A stretch of 64,000 bases of DNA from Parascedosporium putredinis (taxonomy: Eukaryota > Ascomycota > Sordariomycetes > Microascales > Microascaceae): the NCBI GenBank assembly GCA_949357655.1, contig CASHTG010000012.1, forward strand, positions 372,001-436,000. Reading direction: 5' to 3'. The stretch's first letter is position 1. Each line of letters starts with the position of its first letter. Shown here piece after piece: positions 34,873-46,951 of this stretch. A model generated the notes under the pieces. It saw only the letters and a list, made by a program, of their open reading frames with translations. It ran no database searches and was not told the DNA's origin. The position numbers and the translations under genes are program-made.

Positions 34873-37729
34873 AGCCAAGAGGGAGGAGGTGATTTTCCGC
34901 CGCTTCACGTAGGAGGGAGGGGTCCAACCAAGACTCGTCAACCATCATTATCTCTACATGTAAGCGAAGGAGATTCGGTCACTCATCTTAGAGTGAAACA
35001 TGGGGAAAGACGAGAAAGAGGGAGGGGGCGTATCGCGTTCGAACTATCGAGGTGAAGGGAAATCGCCGGCGCCGCTAGGAAAGAAAGGGGGGACTTTGCG
35101 GGAAATGGCCCAAGAGCGAGCTAATCACCGGAGCGGTGATGCTAGATCTCCTAGTCAATGGGCCGTATGGTAATGAGTTTGGTGATCTTCGGCTCCCTAT
35201 TTGTTTTTTTATTTCCTATCTCGTCTTTAGATATCATCTCGCTTCTTCAACCTTTTTATGAGCCAAAGAGAAATGGGAATCGATGAAATCATCTTCAATA
35301 CTAAATTGTTTTTCTCTCTCTAAGGGATGGCCATTCCGGACTCCGGGGATAAAAATGTCGTGCACACGCCCTCGTCCAAAAGCATCGTGAGTTCTATTAT
35401 TATTGATATGGGGGAGATAAATCTCGAGAAAGTAAATGACTTTATTCTCGACTGTGGCGCCGCATCCTCGAAGCGATCCACCTGAAGGAAATCCTTTTCT
35501 TTCTTTTGAAGATGTCGTGCTCTTTCCAATGGTTGAACCTGTTGCGATATCGATATCTGGACTAGGCCAAATTGTTTGTTCCTGGAGGTTTGAGGCTTTC
35601 TCGTCTCCTATGATACAAGATGAAGGGCGCTTTCAACCACCAGCCTTTCCCTCTAACGATAATCTCGCTTTAATGGACACTTGGACCAATGCGACGAAAC
35701 AAGCAAGTTTCTACCCTCGAAAAGTGGTTTCTTTTTCAAGCGTTATCGAACCAGAGGCTTTTTTCCTTTGCTCCTATTTCCGTCCTTTTTGGTCAAGGAG
35801 GGCTTTTGCTGCCATGGCCAGGTGGCTTAAAGGGCTACATACTCGCCTCTCCTCTCTATCCGCCTCAAGATGAAGGGGAAAAGCTACACTAAACAAACAT
35901 ACGCAAAGGAAAAAAGCAAGCGTGAAGATTCCGCTTAACCGACGGGGCTGGGAGGAAGGGAGGGAAAAGCAGCCAAGTTGAAAGATGCATGCCTTCAAAA
36001 ACGTGTAGGATAATTATAGTGCGTGCATATCAAAAGACGAGGGGCAAGATGGCAACTTCTCATAGCCACTCCCCCGGCTAAGGGAGAGGAGAGGTGTCTC
36101 TCTTGTAGCGCCCATTACTCGCGTTAGTGCTTCCTTTTGCTCACAAGCTGGCAGATTGGCGTTTTTCCTTTCAAGACATCAGTGGCATCCAGCCTTACAC
36201 TTGCATCAGGCATACAGCCAGCTCAAAACTGTGGATTAGGGACATGGATCGTCGGTCGAGGTTACTCGCACACCCATCTATTCCTTTTCCTCCCTTCGCG
36301 CCTCCTGTTTCGCGGGCACCAGGGGGTTGGAGAGAAAGAAGAAAAAGAGCAAGGTGCAGCAAATGTATGCGTGGGAATGCAGGTTAAGCTGGATGAAGAG
36401 ATCCGAAGAAGCAAACGGCATAACGAAGAAGCAAATATCAACGAGGAGATTCGGGGTTGGGGAGGGGGTGCATTTCCACATCCTCCTCCCACCAACGGTT
36501 TCCCAAGTCCATTTCTTGCTTTCATTGTTGGCCTCACTCCCTGCCCCCCACTTAAGAGGAAAAAGGAAAGAAAAAGTATAGAAGGGACCCCGAGTTTCAG
36601 CCTTCTTCGGGGATTGAGAATAAAGAAAAGAAAGGTTTGATAGATCGGGCAAGTGTCTCTGATATCTTGCACACCCGCCGATCCTCGCCGTGGCAGCTCG
36701 TCAGACGTGGTCGTGGTGGGTGTGGGACATCGACAGGGGTATGAAGATTCCGCCTCCCATCAATGGACAAATCTTGCCTGTGGAGGACGTTGAGCGCTGG
36801 CCAAGCCTCCAGCTTAACCGAATTCCGATAAATTGATCGTCAAGCCTCATTTTCAAGCCACCGATCGACATCCGCCTCTTTCAATTCCGTGAGCCTGGCT
36901 TGGCCTTCAAGCTCACACGTTTGCCGCCTTCACATTCCTTTTATGTTGCCATCCGATTTCCCCCTTTGGAGAAGCCCCCTGCGCTCTCTCGGCAAACTCA
37001 AGAGAAATTTTAAACCGTTGGCACGGAGATCCGGGGTAGAGGCGTCCTTGGTGGCAAAAGCCTCAGACTCGTAGGCACAAGGGGAACCCGTTCCGTCGAG
37101 AGTCCAGACGCAGCCTCAGTGGATGCCCTCTCACCTCGTCTGCCTAGTGCTCCTGGGGGCTGAGATGAGGCCCAAGTGTGCCAACGAGGCAGGCTGACCT
37201 GGCGTCCTCGTGCATTACCCTCGCCTGCCGTCGAGTCGTTTGTTTCGGTTCCTGCTCTTTAGGCACCTGCCAGACGATGCAAGGTAAAACCCCAATAGTA
37301 GGCCAGCTGTCAAATCAGAGAGGGGGCCGGTTGAAGAACAAGACAAAAGCAACAGACGATGCATATTTCTTTTGAGATGCCAAGTGCCAGCAACACGACA
37401 GCGAGAGACATGTTTCACAAACCATCTCGGATCCTCATCCGCGTAACGAAGCAACCCTCAAGGCCACTCACGCTGCCCTTCATAGCAGCGCATATACTGC
37501 AGCATACACGCGTGCCAATCTGCGCACAAAAACACCATCACTCACATACGTCGTCCACAGATAATACCAGACAAATACACTCCCAGCCACAAGCCCCACT
37601 CTCATCTTTCTTGCTTGTCTCACCTTCATAAGACCCCACCGTGGGCGAAGAGAAAGAGAGGGAGTGAGAGCATCATATTTCTTGAGCAAAGCGGCTTCTG
37701 GACTACCCTCCCGTTCTTCAGCCACAGCG
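34873..37729. other. Intergenic region
   Basis: No gene is seen. Frames of up to 167 codons around 35.4-35.9 and 36.1-36.7 kb overlap in several frames and show no signal peptide, domain or plausible splice continuation. Confidence 0.45.
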
Positions 37730-39733
37730 ATGCGACTCATCGACACGGACACGCTCCAGCTCCAGCTGTTCGCGGGCGATGCCCCGCCATACGCCATCCT
37801 TTCCCATACGTGGGGCGAGGGCGAGGTGACTTTTCAGGACATGGAAAAGGGGCGCCATTTTGCCATGCAGCTGCAAGGGTTCGCCAAGATCGAGAGGTGC
37901 TGCTCGCAAGCGAAGCGGGATGGCTACGCGTGGGCTTGGGTGGACACCTGTTGCATCGACAAGCAGTCCAGCGCCGAGTTGTCCGAGGCCATCAACTCCA
38001 TGTATCGCTGGTACCAGCTCGCCGCCGTCTGCTACGTCTACATGTCCGACGTGGCCGCGAATCTCGACAGCGCCTTCTTACCAACCTCCCCAGCCAGCTT
38101 TGTACATGGCGAGACCCCGTTGCCCTCTTCGTCTGGCCGTGAAGCAAGCACGCTGCGGCGCTTTGGCCCAAGTTTCGCGGCCAGCCGCTGGTTCCGGCGT
38201 GGATGGACCCTTCAAGAGCTTCTCGCTCCGCGCCTCGTCGAGTTCTACGACCATAGATGGACCGAGATTGGAACCAAGGCGAGCCTTGTGTCCGACTTGC
38301 AGCGTATCACTGGAATTCGCGCCGAGGTGCTGCAGGGCGCACCTCCCGGCGACCTCTGCACGGTCGCGGAGCGCATGAGCTGGGCCTCGAAGCGCGAAAC
38401 CCAAAGAATAGAAGACCGTGCATACTCCTTGCTTGGCATATTCAATGTAAACATGCCCTTACTCTACGGCGAGGGGCAAAGCGCATTTATCCGCCTCCAG
38501 GAGGAAATCTTAAGACGGTCCGAAGATTTGTCGCTCCTCGCCTGGTACCCCCGAGGCCGTCCGTTTCCTGCTCTGGCGTGCTCGCCCTGGACCCTGCGTG
38601 TTTTACGTATGTGCTATTCATGGAGAATGCCCCCGTGATGCAGCGCGACTCAGCTGGGGGACCCATCCAGGGGCTAACCTGGAAGGATGTGCAAACGGTT
38701 GTGCCCGAGGTCATCACCAATCCGAGGGCCCGGTACGCCTTACCCCTGGCCCTGAGCCATGGAAATGAGACGGTCCCTCCACCGACCGTAACCAGTCGCG
38801 GAATCCTCGTTACACTTCCCGTTGTTGAGCCTTCGAAGCTCGGTATCACTGGCCACCCCAACGATCTCATGGCCTGGACTTTTCTTAGCACCCATCCCGG
38901 CGCTTCCCGGACCATGCAGTCTGGCTCTGTGTTGTCCTTCGAGTGGCCTCCGCCGGCAGCAAGGTCGGGGGCGGGCACCCCCACGGGGATGACTATCTCA
39001 TCGCCTCACGCCCTCCCATGGGCACAAACAGGGGTCTCATATGCATTCTCCCGCGGCACATAAAGCAATTCAGATGGAAGAGATTATACCTCTCGTACGG
39101 TTCCACCCCAACCTTGCCCCGCACCGAATGGTCTGTCAACCACCCCGCCGACGGTCACCCCGAGCGTCGGACCATTGGGTTTCTCCATAGCTCCTCAGAG
39201 TCTTTGTCCAGTAACGTGCTCGTTGTCCGCCTAGGGGTGCCAATAGTCGCATCTCGCTGGATGCCCACCGCCCCGCGGAGTGGAAAATGGCCGAGATAAC
39301 AAAGGAGACCCATTACATGTACATTCCAACCCCGGACCCGTATGGAAGAGCCCTGGATGAAGCTAGGCAGTCCTCAGCGCAGGAAGCTCAGTTTCTCTGC
39401 AGCCACTGGAGTCGCAATGGCTCCGCAGGGCTGGACGTGCAAGAGAAATTTTTAGTTGTCTTTTCCACTTACTACCAGGGACTATCGCGAAAATTTAGCT
39501 GCCAGGCCCGAAGGGTTGCCGAACCAGGTGCGTCAAGCAACAACCACACGACTTCTTCTGACGCAACTCATCGCGGAGAAGTGAAGGTCCCGGTTGATCG
39601 GGCCTACCTCGTCCTGCAAGCTAGTAACGCCGTTGTAGAGGTTGCCATCAAGGAGAATGTTCATCTCATACGCGAGGGCCTCCAGTTTGTTGGGGTTACG
39701 CTTACGATAAAAATAAATGCCCGAGGCGTGTAG
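37730..39733 (+). CDS. HET-domain (heterokaryon incompatibility) protein (frame-broken)
   Basis: I chose the ATG at 37730 (MRLIDTDTLQL) over an in-frame ATG at 37664 because HET proteins typically open this way. The three HET-domain blocks are present: YAILSHTWGEGEVTFQDM, AWVDTCCIDKQSSAELSEAI and SRWFRRGWTLQELLAPRLVE. These are followed by the usual RIEDRAYSLLGIFNVNMPLL and LYGEGQSAFIRLQEEIL. HET domains trigger cell death on non-self recognition. The C-terminal part has no domain I recognise. The frame shifts by one missing base at CCCCC 38548-38552, near 38965-38985, and near 39262-39280; the three steps are all of the same sign and give one protein of about 668 residues. No NACHT, WD40 or ankyrin part is joined to it here. 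Confidence 0.8.
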
Positions 39734-42228
39734 AGGCCACCGCTTCCTCCCGTACCGGTGTAGCTTACTAGCGTTCTCCAACTGCTTTGCATCGTCAGGC
39801 TATGACACTCGTCCAATGCTGATGTGATGCACGTACTAGCCCGCACGAGTCCCAACCATCGTGCCACATCGGGGAGGAGTGATTTCCTACCATCCTGCTA
39901 CGCAGTCACAAAGAAAGGAACTCGGCTGCTTCGCTGAGTGGATGCACGCCTCCTCTGCTTAGCGGCTACGAGTATTGAAAGCTATTTCCGAGTGCAACGC
40001 TCTTTGGAGGGTGTGGTGCGGAACGTTGCCTCCATCATGGCAATAAAGGGTGCTCCGAAGGTTAGGACTACATGTATCGTATAGCCAGGGCAGCACTTAA
40101 TCAATCCAGCGTGTTGGAATATGCTCCATCTCGACTCCATCCCCTCGGCGCACTCGGCGGCATTGCTTTTGGCGCGAGGAACCGATGGGTCGGTGGGCTC
40201 CCCATCCACCTAACTAAGAGACAGCGGGAGGGGGAGAAAAAGTGACTGATGGCCCCTGAGGAGGAAAAATAGAGAGAGAAGGGAAAAAAATTAAGACAAC
40301 AGAAAAAGGGCGGGAAAATACAAGACGAGAGAAGCGTGGAGGTCCATTCTCGACCCTCTAAACGACTCCTGACCTGACAGGATTTTAGAATCGCCACAGG
40401 GCCAAAGAGGGAAGGTAAAGAATTGGGCGTCTTGAGAGAGCGACCGAAAAGAAGACTGAGCATTGTGCTTCTGGAACTCGTCGTTGGGGTTCGAAGTGGG
40501 GAAATAGTATTCGGCCAGACTTCTCCAACCATAACTAATTGCATGTGGGGGTGGGAGTGATTCGAGGACGGGGCTTGAAGATGGAGCGTCGCCGCTCTTG
40601 ATCCCCTTTTCGGAAACCATTACCGATCGGAGGGGCCACCATCGAGAGCATGGCAAACGCGAGGTGAAGAAAAGAGCCGAGCAAGGCCGGGACAACCTAA
40701 AGCGCCTGCCCGCCCTTTCAAGGTATGCTGGTGAAAATATTGTTCCGCCGGCCGAGTGACGTCGACCCCGGACGGGGAGAGAGGACGAGTTTTTGTGATG
40801 CGATTTCCTCTAGCTCAGTCAGAAGCGAACCCGGATTGCTCTTGAGATCGATCTAATACCGATCGAGGCGAGAGCGTGACACGCCCGCAAAGTCGGTGGC
40901 GTTCTGTAGTTGCTGGCTTTGCCCACTCAACCTCATTCAATGACCAAGAAAAAAAGGAATCAGCGCCTAGCAGACCCCGGGCGGCCAATTTCGCACTAGT
41001 AAGCCTTCGACGGCATCATGACCACAGAAAAAAATCGAACCCAGACGATGGGTCACGGTCTAATATCGTCAATGCGTATGTCTTCTGGCATTTCCTCAGA
41101 GCTAGACCAATCCGGAAAGCAAGGCCTGCGGCCGGGGTTTGTTCCGGCCGTCTTCCAATAGCTTGACGGCTGAAAGATCGATGCTGAAGAAGGGCATCTT
41201 TGGGTTGTGCCGTGAGACTCTTTACAACATCCCTACACTATGGTGAGGTGAAGAGCACATGCGAATCAAGGTGACAGCTCATGGGTCGCGCGGGTGTGAA
41301 CAAGGGTCCGTCACGCTATGAGACCCATGTCTCCAAGAACAAGCACAGATCTTGAAAGTGTGGTGGAGGTGGCTGACCAAGGGCCTGGGCCAACTTCCTA
41401 CTTTTTTCTGCTTCTTTCTTTTCGGTAATCGCTTGAAGGATTCTCAATTGTATCGTTACATGCCATTAGCTCGAATTGTATTCACCAGCCCACAATCCTT
41501 CCAATCGAACGTGAAGGAGGTTGAGGTTCTCTTCGCCTTTAGAGGTATGGGATAATATCGTAGGCGTTGTATTGTAAACGAAATGTCTCACCTTCAGGCT
41601 GCTCGGCACCCTGCAAGGCTTGCGCAACACATAGTGAAGGGCTTTCAGCCCGTCCTTTTCTCCCACCATTTTCTTTTCGCCGCCCTCCTCCATAGTTCGC
41701 TCTCCTCTTAACCTCCTTTGATTGCTTTTTCTTCGCCTTTTCCTTGAATGGGTCGAGGTCAGGAGTGTTGAAACACCTCCTTAGAGGGCCTAAGCTGTTG
41801 GGTAGAGGGGTGGGAGCGCACCAGTTGGCAATCGACGTAGGATGCCAGATCTGTGGTGTGACCCTCCTTTGATGTTAGAAGTGGGACTCCGACTGTAGTA
41901 GCGCCGGAGGCTCCGCGCGGGTATTGCAGGTCATACAACATTGGAGAGTGCCGTAATGGCTGCGCTCCCTTCCAGCTTACTTGATACGATTCACCTCTGC
42001 ATCTTTATTGGCACGGAGGTACGGCGGTGAGATCTTGCGTGGTGGTGGAAAAGAAGCGTGCCCTCCAAATCTACTGGCTCAGCCAGCGTTCTGATAGCGA
42101 TGGGGTATCCAGGGCCTTCGGGACCGACACATACCTGCTGACCTTCATCGTCCGCTCTGCTTGCTGCCCACACCATGCGAGTGCCACTCCAAAAGCCGAC
42201 AGGTGGGTGGTTTTAGTTGGTTGCCGGT

Positions 42229-42923
42229 TCAGCGTGTCCACGCGGGTCGCTCCTTCGCTGCAAGAATGGGACCGAATTTGTGCCCATCTTGCCCCTTCCA
42301 GTTCCAGCAACTCGCCCCCGCCCCCAGCACCCCGAGTACGAGGGGTCTGGAGCGCACAAGATCCTTTAGGTTTTTACGATTCGGGGTTCCCCAGAGGCTA
42401 GAAGAAGAGCCAAATCGGAGCACAACCCTTTTACTTCGTTCTTCGTAGCACCATCCTTGATGGGTCTCGCCTCCACATGCACCGAGATCAACTCGGCCAA
42501 TCTTGGACGCAAACTACTGTGGCTAACGGATGTCGTTGATGTTGTTACGGCTATTCCGGCATCAACCCATGGCGTGAATCATTCTACACTGTGGACTTGA
42601 GGCGCTCCACTTCTTAGGAAAGTGCATTCTTGCTTGAAGCTGGCACGAGGTCAAACATAGACGTCCATGGATCCATAGCTATAGATCACTTCTGGCACAG
42701 TCCTTCAGCAGGCGCTCCCCAGGACCCAGTACGAGCATTAATGTCAAGCAGGCCAACTCATCAGCTCTTGCCCTTAGAAGGAGCCCCGCGACCTTCTATC
42801 CTTCCTGCTGGGATTATAGAAGAAATGTTAGAAGGAAAGACCGACGATCACTACCTAGCTTTGTCAGAAGAATGTGATGATATCAATGAACGCGCGAGGA
42901 ATTTTCTGAGGACTACCACCTGA
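42229..42923 (+). pseudogene. Possible ankyrin-like gene remnant
   Basis: Fragments in successive frames look protein-like: an ankyrin-style segment EALHFL, then LLEAGTRSNIDVHGSIAIDH, then a continuous 97-codon frame ending SEECDDINERARNFLRTTT at 42923. The L-L-E-A-G-x-x-x-N-I-D-x-x-G spacing is that of an ankyrin repeat. Frames switch and stop codons intervene, so this is either a decayed gene or one broken by lost bases like its neighbours. I cannot define a start or splice sites. Confidence 0.3.
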
Positions 42924-44964
42924 CTTCCCCAGCGTCTGGGGATCCTGGACGAGGTATGCAGCCAAGCAGCCCCGGAAAGTAGGCAGAAAATCAAGCTAAG
43001 AGAATCATACTAACCTTGTTAGCTGGGGCGTGCGCAAACCTTCGCGCCCTGGGGAACCAGCTCGGGGGTTCAATTTGGGGAAAACCATGGTGCGAGGAAT
43101 TGGTGTCTTCCCACGTGAGGAATCAATGGATTAGTGAGGATCACAGTCGCTCCCAGTGGATTCAAGGACCCTTGCCCCTTTGGGGTCGGGTGCGACAAAA
43201 TGACGAATTTCATGATGGAGAGACCGGGGCATATTGGTGAACTTACCTGGCTCATCTGTGTTGAGTCACCCTTCCACTTGTTGCCGTTTATTGATTGAGC
43301 CCAAGTCTTTTCAGGCTTGTCCCGGGCGGGGCAGGCGCAAGGCTTGACCTGAAGTGACAGGAGCCAAGGACCACCTAAGTTTACAGAATCAAATTGACGG
43401 CTAACGCCGAGCATGAATGTGGTCTGTCCATAGGTAAAACCATTGACCCTGGATTAATCCATGGATCCCCTATTGACTGAGCTCCGGGGTGGCCTAAAAG
43501 AAGCGCCGCCAGCATCAGCGCCTCGATCAATGCAAAATGCCACTAAGCTGATAGCTGTTGTGCGCTGGACGAGCTAGGTAACAAGTCCGTGTGTCGTGAA
43601 AAAGCTTGAGCACAACTTTTGGCAGCACAGAGCGACACCAGTGCCGGCAAGAGACGGCAGTGGTCAGCCAGGTCTCGGACACTTTTATCCAGACCGTGCA
43701 TCTCGCGTGCCCAAATATCACCGAGTATTAACCCATTGGGCGCCACTCCCGTTGACCAGCCATGTCTCAGCCAACCAATCAGGGCGTGTACCCAACCACT
43801 TCTCGGCGCTTCTTTCCACCCCAAACGCACCCTACTCCAATCCACACGCCCCTCTACACCCCCCTTTGACGCCCCCGAGCTTCCATTTCATGTTCCTTCC
43901 TTTTCCTCCTTGGAGGGTGTGTGTTGGGGATCTCTTCCAACGCCTCCAGAATGCAAGCCATCTCATGCCTCTTGTTATTTTCTTGTTTCCTGGCGTAGCA
44001 ACACCCTTCCCACACTGGCTGGCTTGAAATTGGTGCTATTGATTGGGAGGAAAGAAGGGGGTGGTTGACTTGGTTGACTTGAGCTCTGTTTCTTTTCTTC
44101 TTTCTTTTTGTTCTCGTGTTTGACAGATCGATCTTACACGAGCCACAGAGCTTGTAGCTCTGGGCCATTGCGAATGGCACAGTAGTCGTCCTCTTCCTTC
44201 TTTATTTTGCCCCCAGTTTACTTTTTGTTCATGGCGGAACGGTTGCTCTACACGCACTACGCTGCGCTCACCCCTCCCCTACTGACAGACAGCCTTTTGA
44301 CTTCGATCCCCTATCACTATCCCCCTCCATTCCCCGGCGCTCCTTGTCTCCATCCTTGCCACCCCGCAGAGCCCTGATCTTGGATTAGTGTCGTCGTGAG
44401 GTGTGGGATGATACAACGTTAAACCTTCTCCAAGCGTTGAAACAAGGCCTCCGGCCTCCTCGCATCAACCCCCAACGATGGGCCTAACGGCGCATCTCAC
44501 CGAGGTAGCTTAGCTTGGTCACGGCGGAACGCACATGTCATCCTACTCTAGCTTCGGAGCCCTCCATTCGTGGTCGTTCGACGAGCATGTATCCTACTCG
44601 GTCCTACTACGTCCCTAACCTCAAACATGTACAAAGCTCCTGTACCTGGGTGCGGAGACGGCTCCGGGGCAAGTTTCCTCCCCGGGGTCAAGTATGAAGT
44701 ATATTCTGTGCTGCGTAGCTCGTTGGGTGTACATGGGCTCAGTGTGGAGGCGAAAGCGACGTGTGCGAAAAAATTGGTCGCGGGATGGGGTGTGAAGGGG
44801 TGCGGCGAGGTAACCAGAGACTGGGAAGAGAAACAAAATTGCTCCAGCTTGTCGGTTCCTCGTGCCATTGACCAACACCAGCGGCGGGGGCAGTATTAGG
44901 GAAGGAAGACGTTGCTCTTCCAATTGCTACAGTATCCGTCCTCCGCCTCCGTTTCCTGCCGTGC

Positions 44965-44970
44965 TATAAT
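44965..44970 (+). promoter_or_regulatory. TATA-like element of the sugar transporter
   Basis: TATAAT lies about 250 bases before the start codon at 45221, and another AT-rich element (TTAAATAA) lies 25 bases further on. A CT-rich leader fills 45000-45180. Assigned by position only. Confidence 0.35.
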
Positions 44971-45220
44971 GCATGAAGCCCGGCATGATATTAAATAAGG
45001 TCGTCTCCCTCTGATCACCATCGCTCTTTCCTTTCGAAATCCCCAAGCCAAGCTCGCCTCTTCTTCCCTTCTATACCCCTCCAAGGGCCTCTTTACCTCT
45101 TTATAACCCTTAATCCCCACCCCTTCCTCCCTTCTTCCCCAACATCCATCCCCTTGTCAACGTCAACCACATCAACACAGCCAATTGTCGCCAAGAAACT
45201 CGCAGTTTTACGGCTTCACC

Positions 45221-46951
45221 ATGTCCAACTCCCTCGAGAAGGAGACGGCGCCTGGCCCTGCCCAGGACGCCATCCTCGAATCCAACAGCGATGTCAACAG
45301 GATCGAAGCCCCCGTCACGTGGAAGGCGTACATGATCTGCGCGTTCGCCTCCTTTGGTGGTATCTTCTTCGGTTACGATTCCGGATACATCAACGGTGTC
45401 CTTGGATCGCAGATTTTCAAGGACGCTGTCGAGTTCCCTGGCGCCGAGTCTGTTTCCGAAAGCAGGACCTCGCTCATCGTCTCGATTCTCTCGCTCGGTA
45501 CCTTCTTGGGTGCCATTATTGCGGGAGATATTGCCGACCGCATTGGCCGAAAGTGGACCGTCATCGCCGGCTGCTTCATTTACATGCTTGGTGTCGTCAT
45601 CCAGATGATCACTGGTGCCGGTGATGCCCTCGCGGCCATTGTCGTCGGTCGTCTCGTCGCCGGTCTTGGTGTTGGTTTCGAGTCCGCTATTGTCATTCTT
45701 TACATGTCCGAGATTGTGAGTGTCGATCCCCTAGCCTGGTCCTCAGCTTTTCCCTGATGCGAATTTCTAATCCTTGTTGATCTTCCACAGTGCCCCCGCA
45801 AGGTTCGCGGTGCTCTCGTTGCCGGCTACCAATTCTGCATCACCATCGGTATCATGCTTGCTGCCATCGTTGTCTACGCCACCAAGGAACGATCGGACAC
45901 CGGTGCTTACCGCATCCCCATCGCCATCCAGTTCCCCTGGGCCCTCATTCTCGGTGGTGGTCTTCTCCTCCTCCCCGACTCGCCCCGCTACTTCGTCAAG
46001 AAGGGCATGGTTGAGGAGGCTGCTCTGGCCCTGGCCCGTCTCCGAGGCCAGCCCAAGGATTCCGAGTACATCCGTGCCGAGCTCACCGAGATCGTCGCCA
46101 ATGAAGAGTATGAGCGCGCTCTCATTCCTGACACCAGCTTCATCGGCAGCTGGGCCAACTGCTTCAAGGGTGGTCTTAGCCACGGCAAGTCCAACTTGCG
46201 CCGCACTATTCTCGGTACCTCGCTTCAGATGATGCAGCAGTGGACTGGTGTCAACTTCATCTTCTACTACTCGACTCCCTTCCTTCAGTCTACCGGTGCT
46301 ATCAAGAACACCTTCTTGATCTCGCTCATCTTCACCCTCGTCAACGTCTGCTCCACTCCCCTCTCTTTCTGGACTGTCGAGCGCTTCGGTCGCCGCACCA
46401 TTCTTCTCTATGGCGCCTTCGGTATGCTCATCTGCCAGTTCCTCGTTGCCATTATCGGTGTCACCGTCGGTTTCAACAAGACCCACCCCGACCCTCTTGA
46501 TGCCAAGCTCAGCATTGCCGACAACATTCCTGCCGTCAATGCTCAGATCGCCTTCATCGCCATCTTCATCTTCTTCTTCGCCTCTACCTGGGGTCCCGGT
46601 GCCTGGATTGTCATTGGCGAGATCTTCCCTCTCCCTATCCGCTCTCGTGGTGTCGGTCTCTCTACCGCTTCCAACTGGCTCTGGAACACCATCATCGCCG
46701 TCGTCACCCCTTACATGGTTGGCGAGACTAAGGGTAACATGAAGTCTTCCGTCTTCTTCGTTTGGGGCGGTCTTTGCACTTGCGCCTTTGTCTACACCTA
46801 CTTCCTCGTTCCCGAGACCAAGGGCCTGAGTCTCGAGCAGGTCGACAAGATGTTGGAGGAGACCACCCCCAGGACCTCTGCTGCCTGGCGACCTACTACC
46901 ACTTTCGCTACTACCATGCACATGGAGAAGCCTGTGGCCGAGCACGTCTAA
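45221..46951 (+). CDS. MFS sugar (hexose) transporter, high-affinity glucose type
   Basis: Exons are 45221-45715 and 45791-46951, separated by a 75-base GTGAGT/CAG intron in phase 0; the product has 551 residues. The frame is clean and codon choice strongly favours C-ending codons, suggesting high expression. Sugar-porter signatures are all present: FFGYDSGYINGV in helix 1, DRIGRKW between helices 2 and 3, PDSPRYFVKKG at the end of helix 6, QQWTGVNFIFYYSTPF in helix 7, ERFGRRTILL and PETKGLSLEQ at the C-terminus. It belongs to TC 2.A.1.1 and most resembles fungal high-affinity glucose/H+ symporters. The substrate is inferred, since xylose or other hexoses cannot be excluded. It has no functional neighbour within 5 kb on either side. 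Confidence 0.93.

Larger units (their letters stand above)
39734..45220. other. Long gene-poor stretch with a possible broken gene
   Basis: Apart from the possible ankyrin-like remnant near 42.2-42.9 kb, I see no convincing coding sequence in 5.5 kb. Short frames overlap in all six phases. The right end, 44.95-45.22 kb, is a TATA element plus a CT-rich leader belonging to the sugar transporter. Confidence 0.45.

Noticed and set aside
42161..42448. RIP-mutated transposon in the 40-45 kb gap
   Set aside because: The base composition is not strongly AT-biased and no transposase or reverse-transcriptase motif was seen in any frame.
45767..46945. 392-codon open frame on the minus strand
   Set aside because: It lies exactly antisense to the sugar transporter's second exon. 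Strong C-ending codon bias on the sense strand removes stops from this antisense frame, and its translation is Asp/Glu/Gly-rich with no domain.
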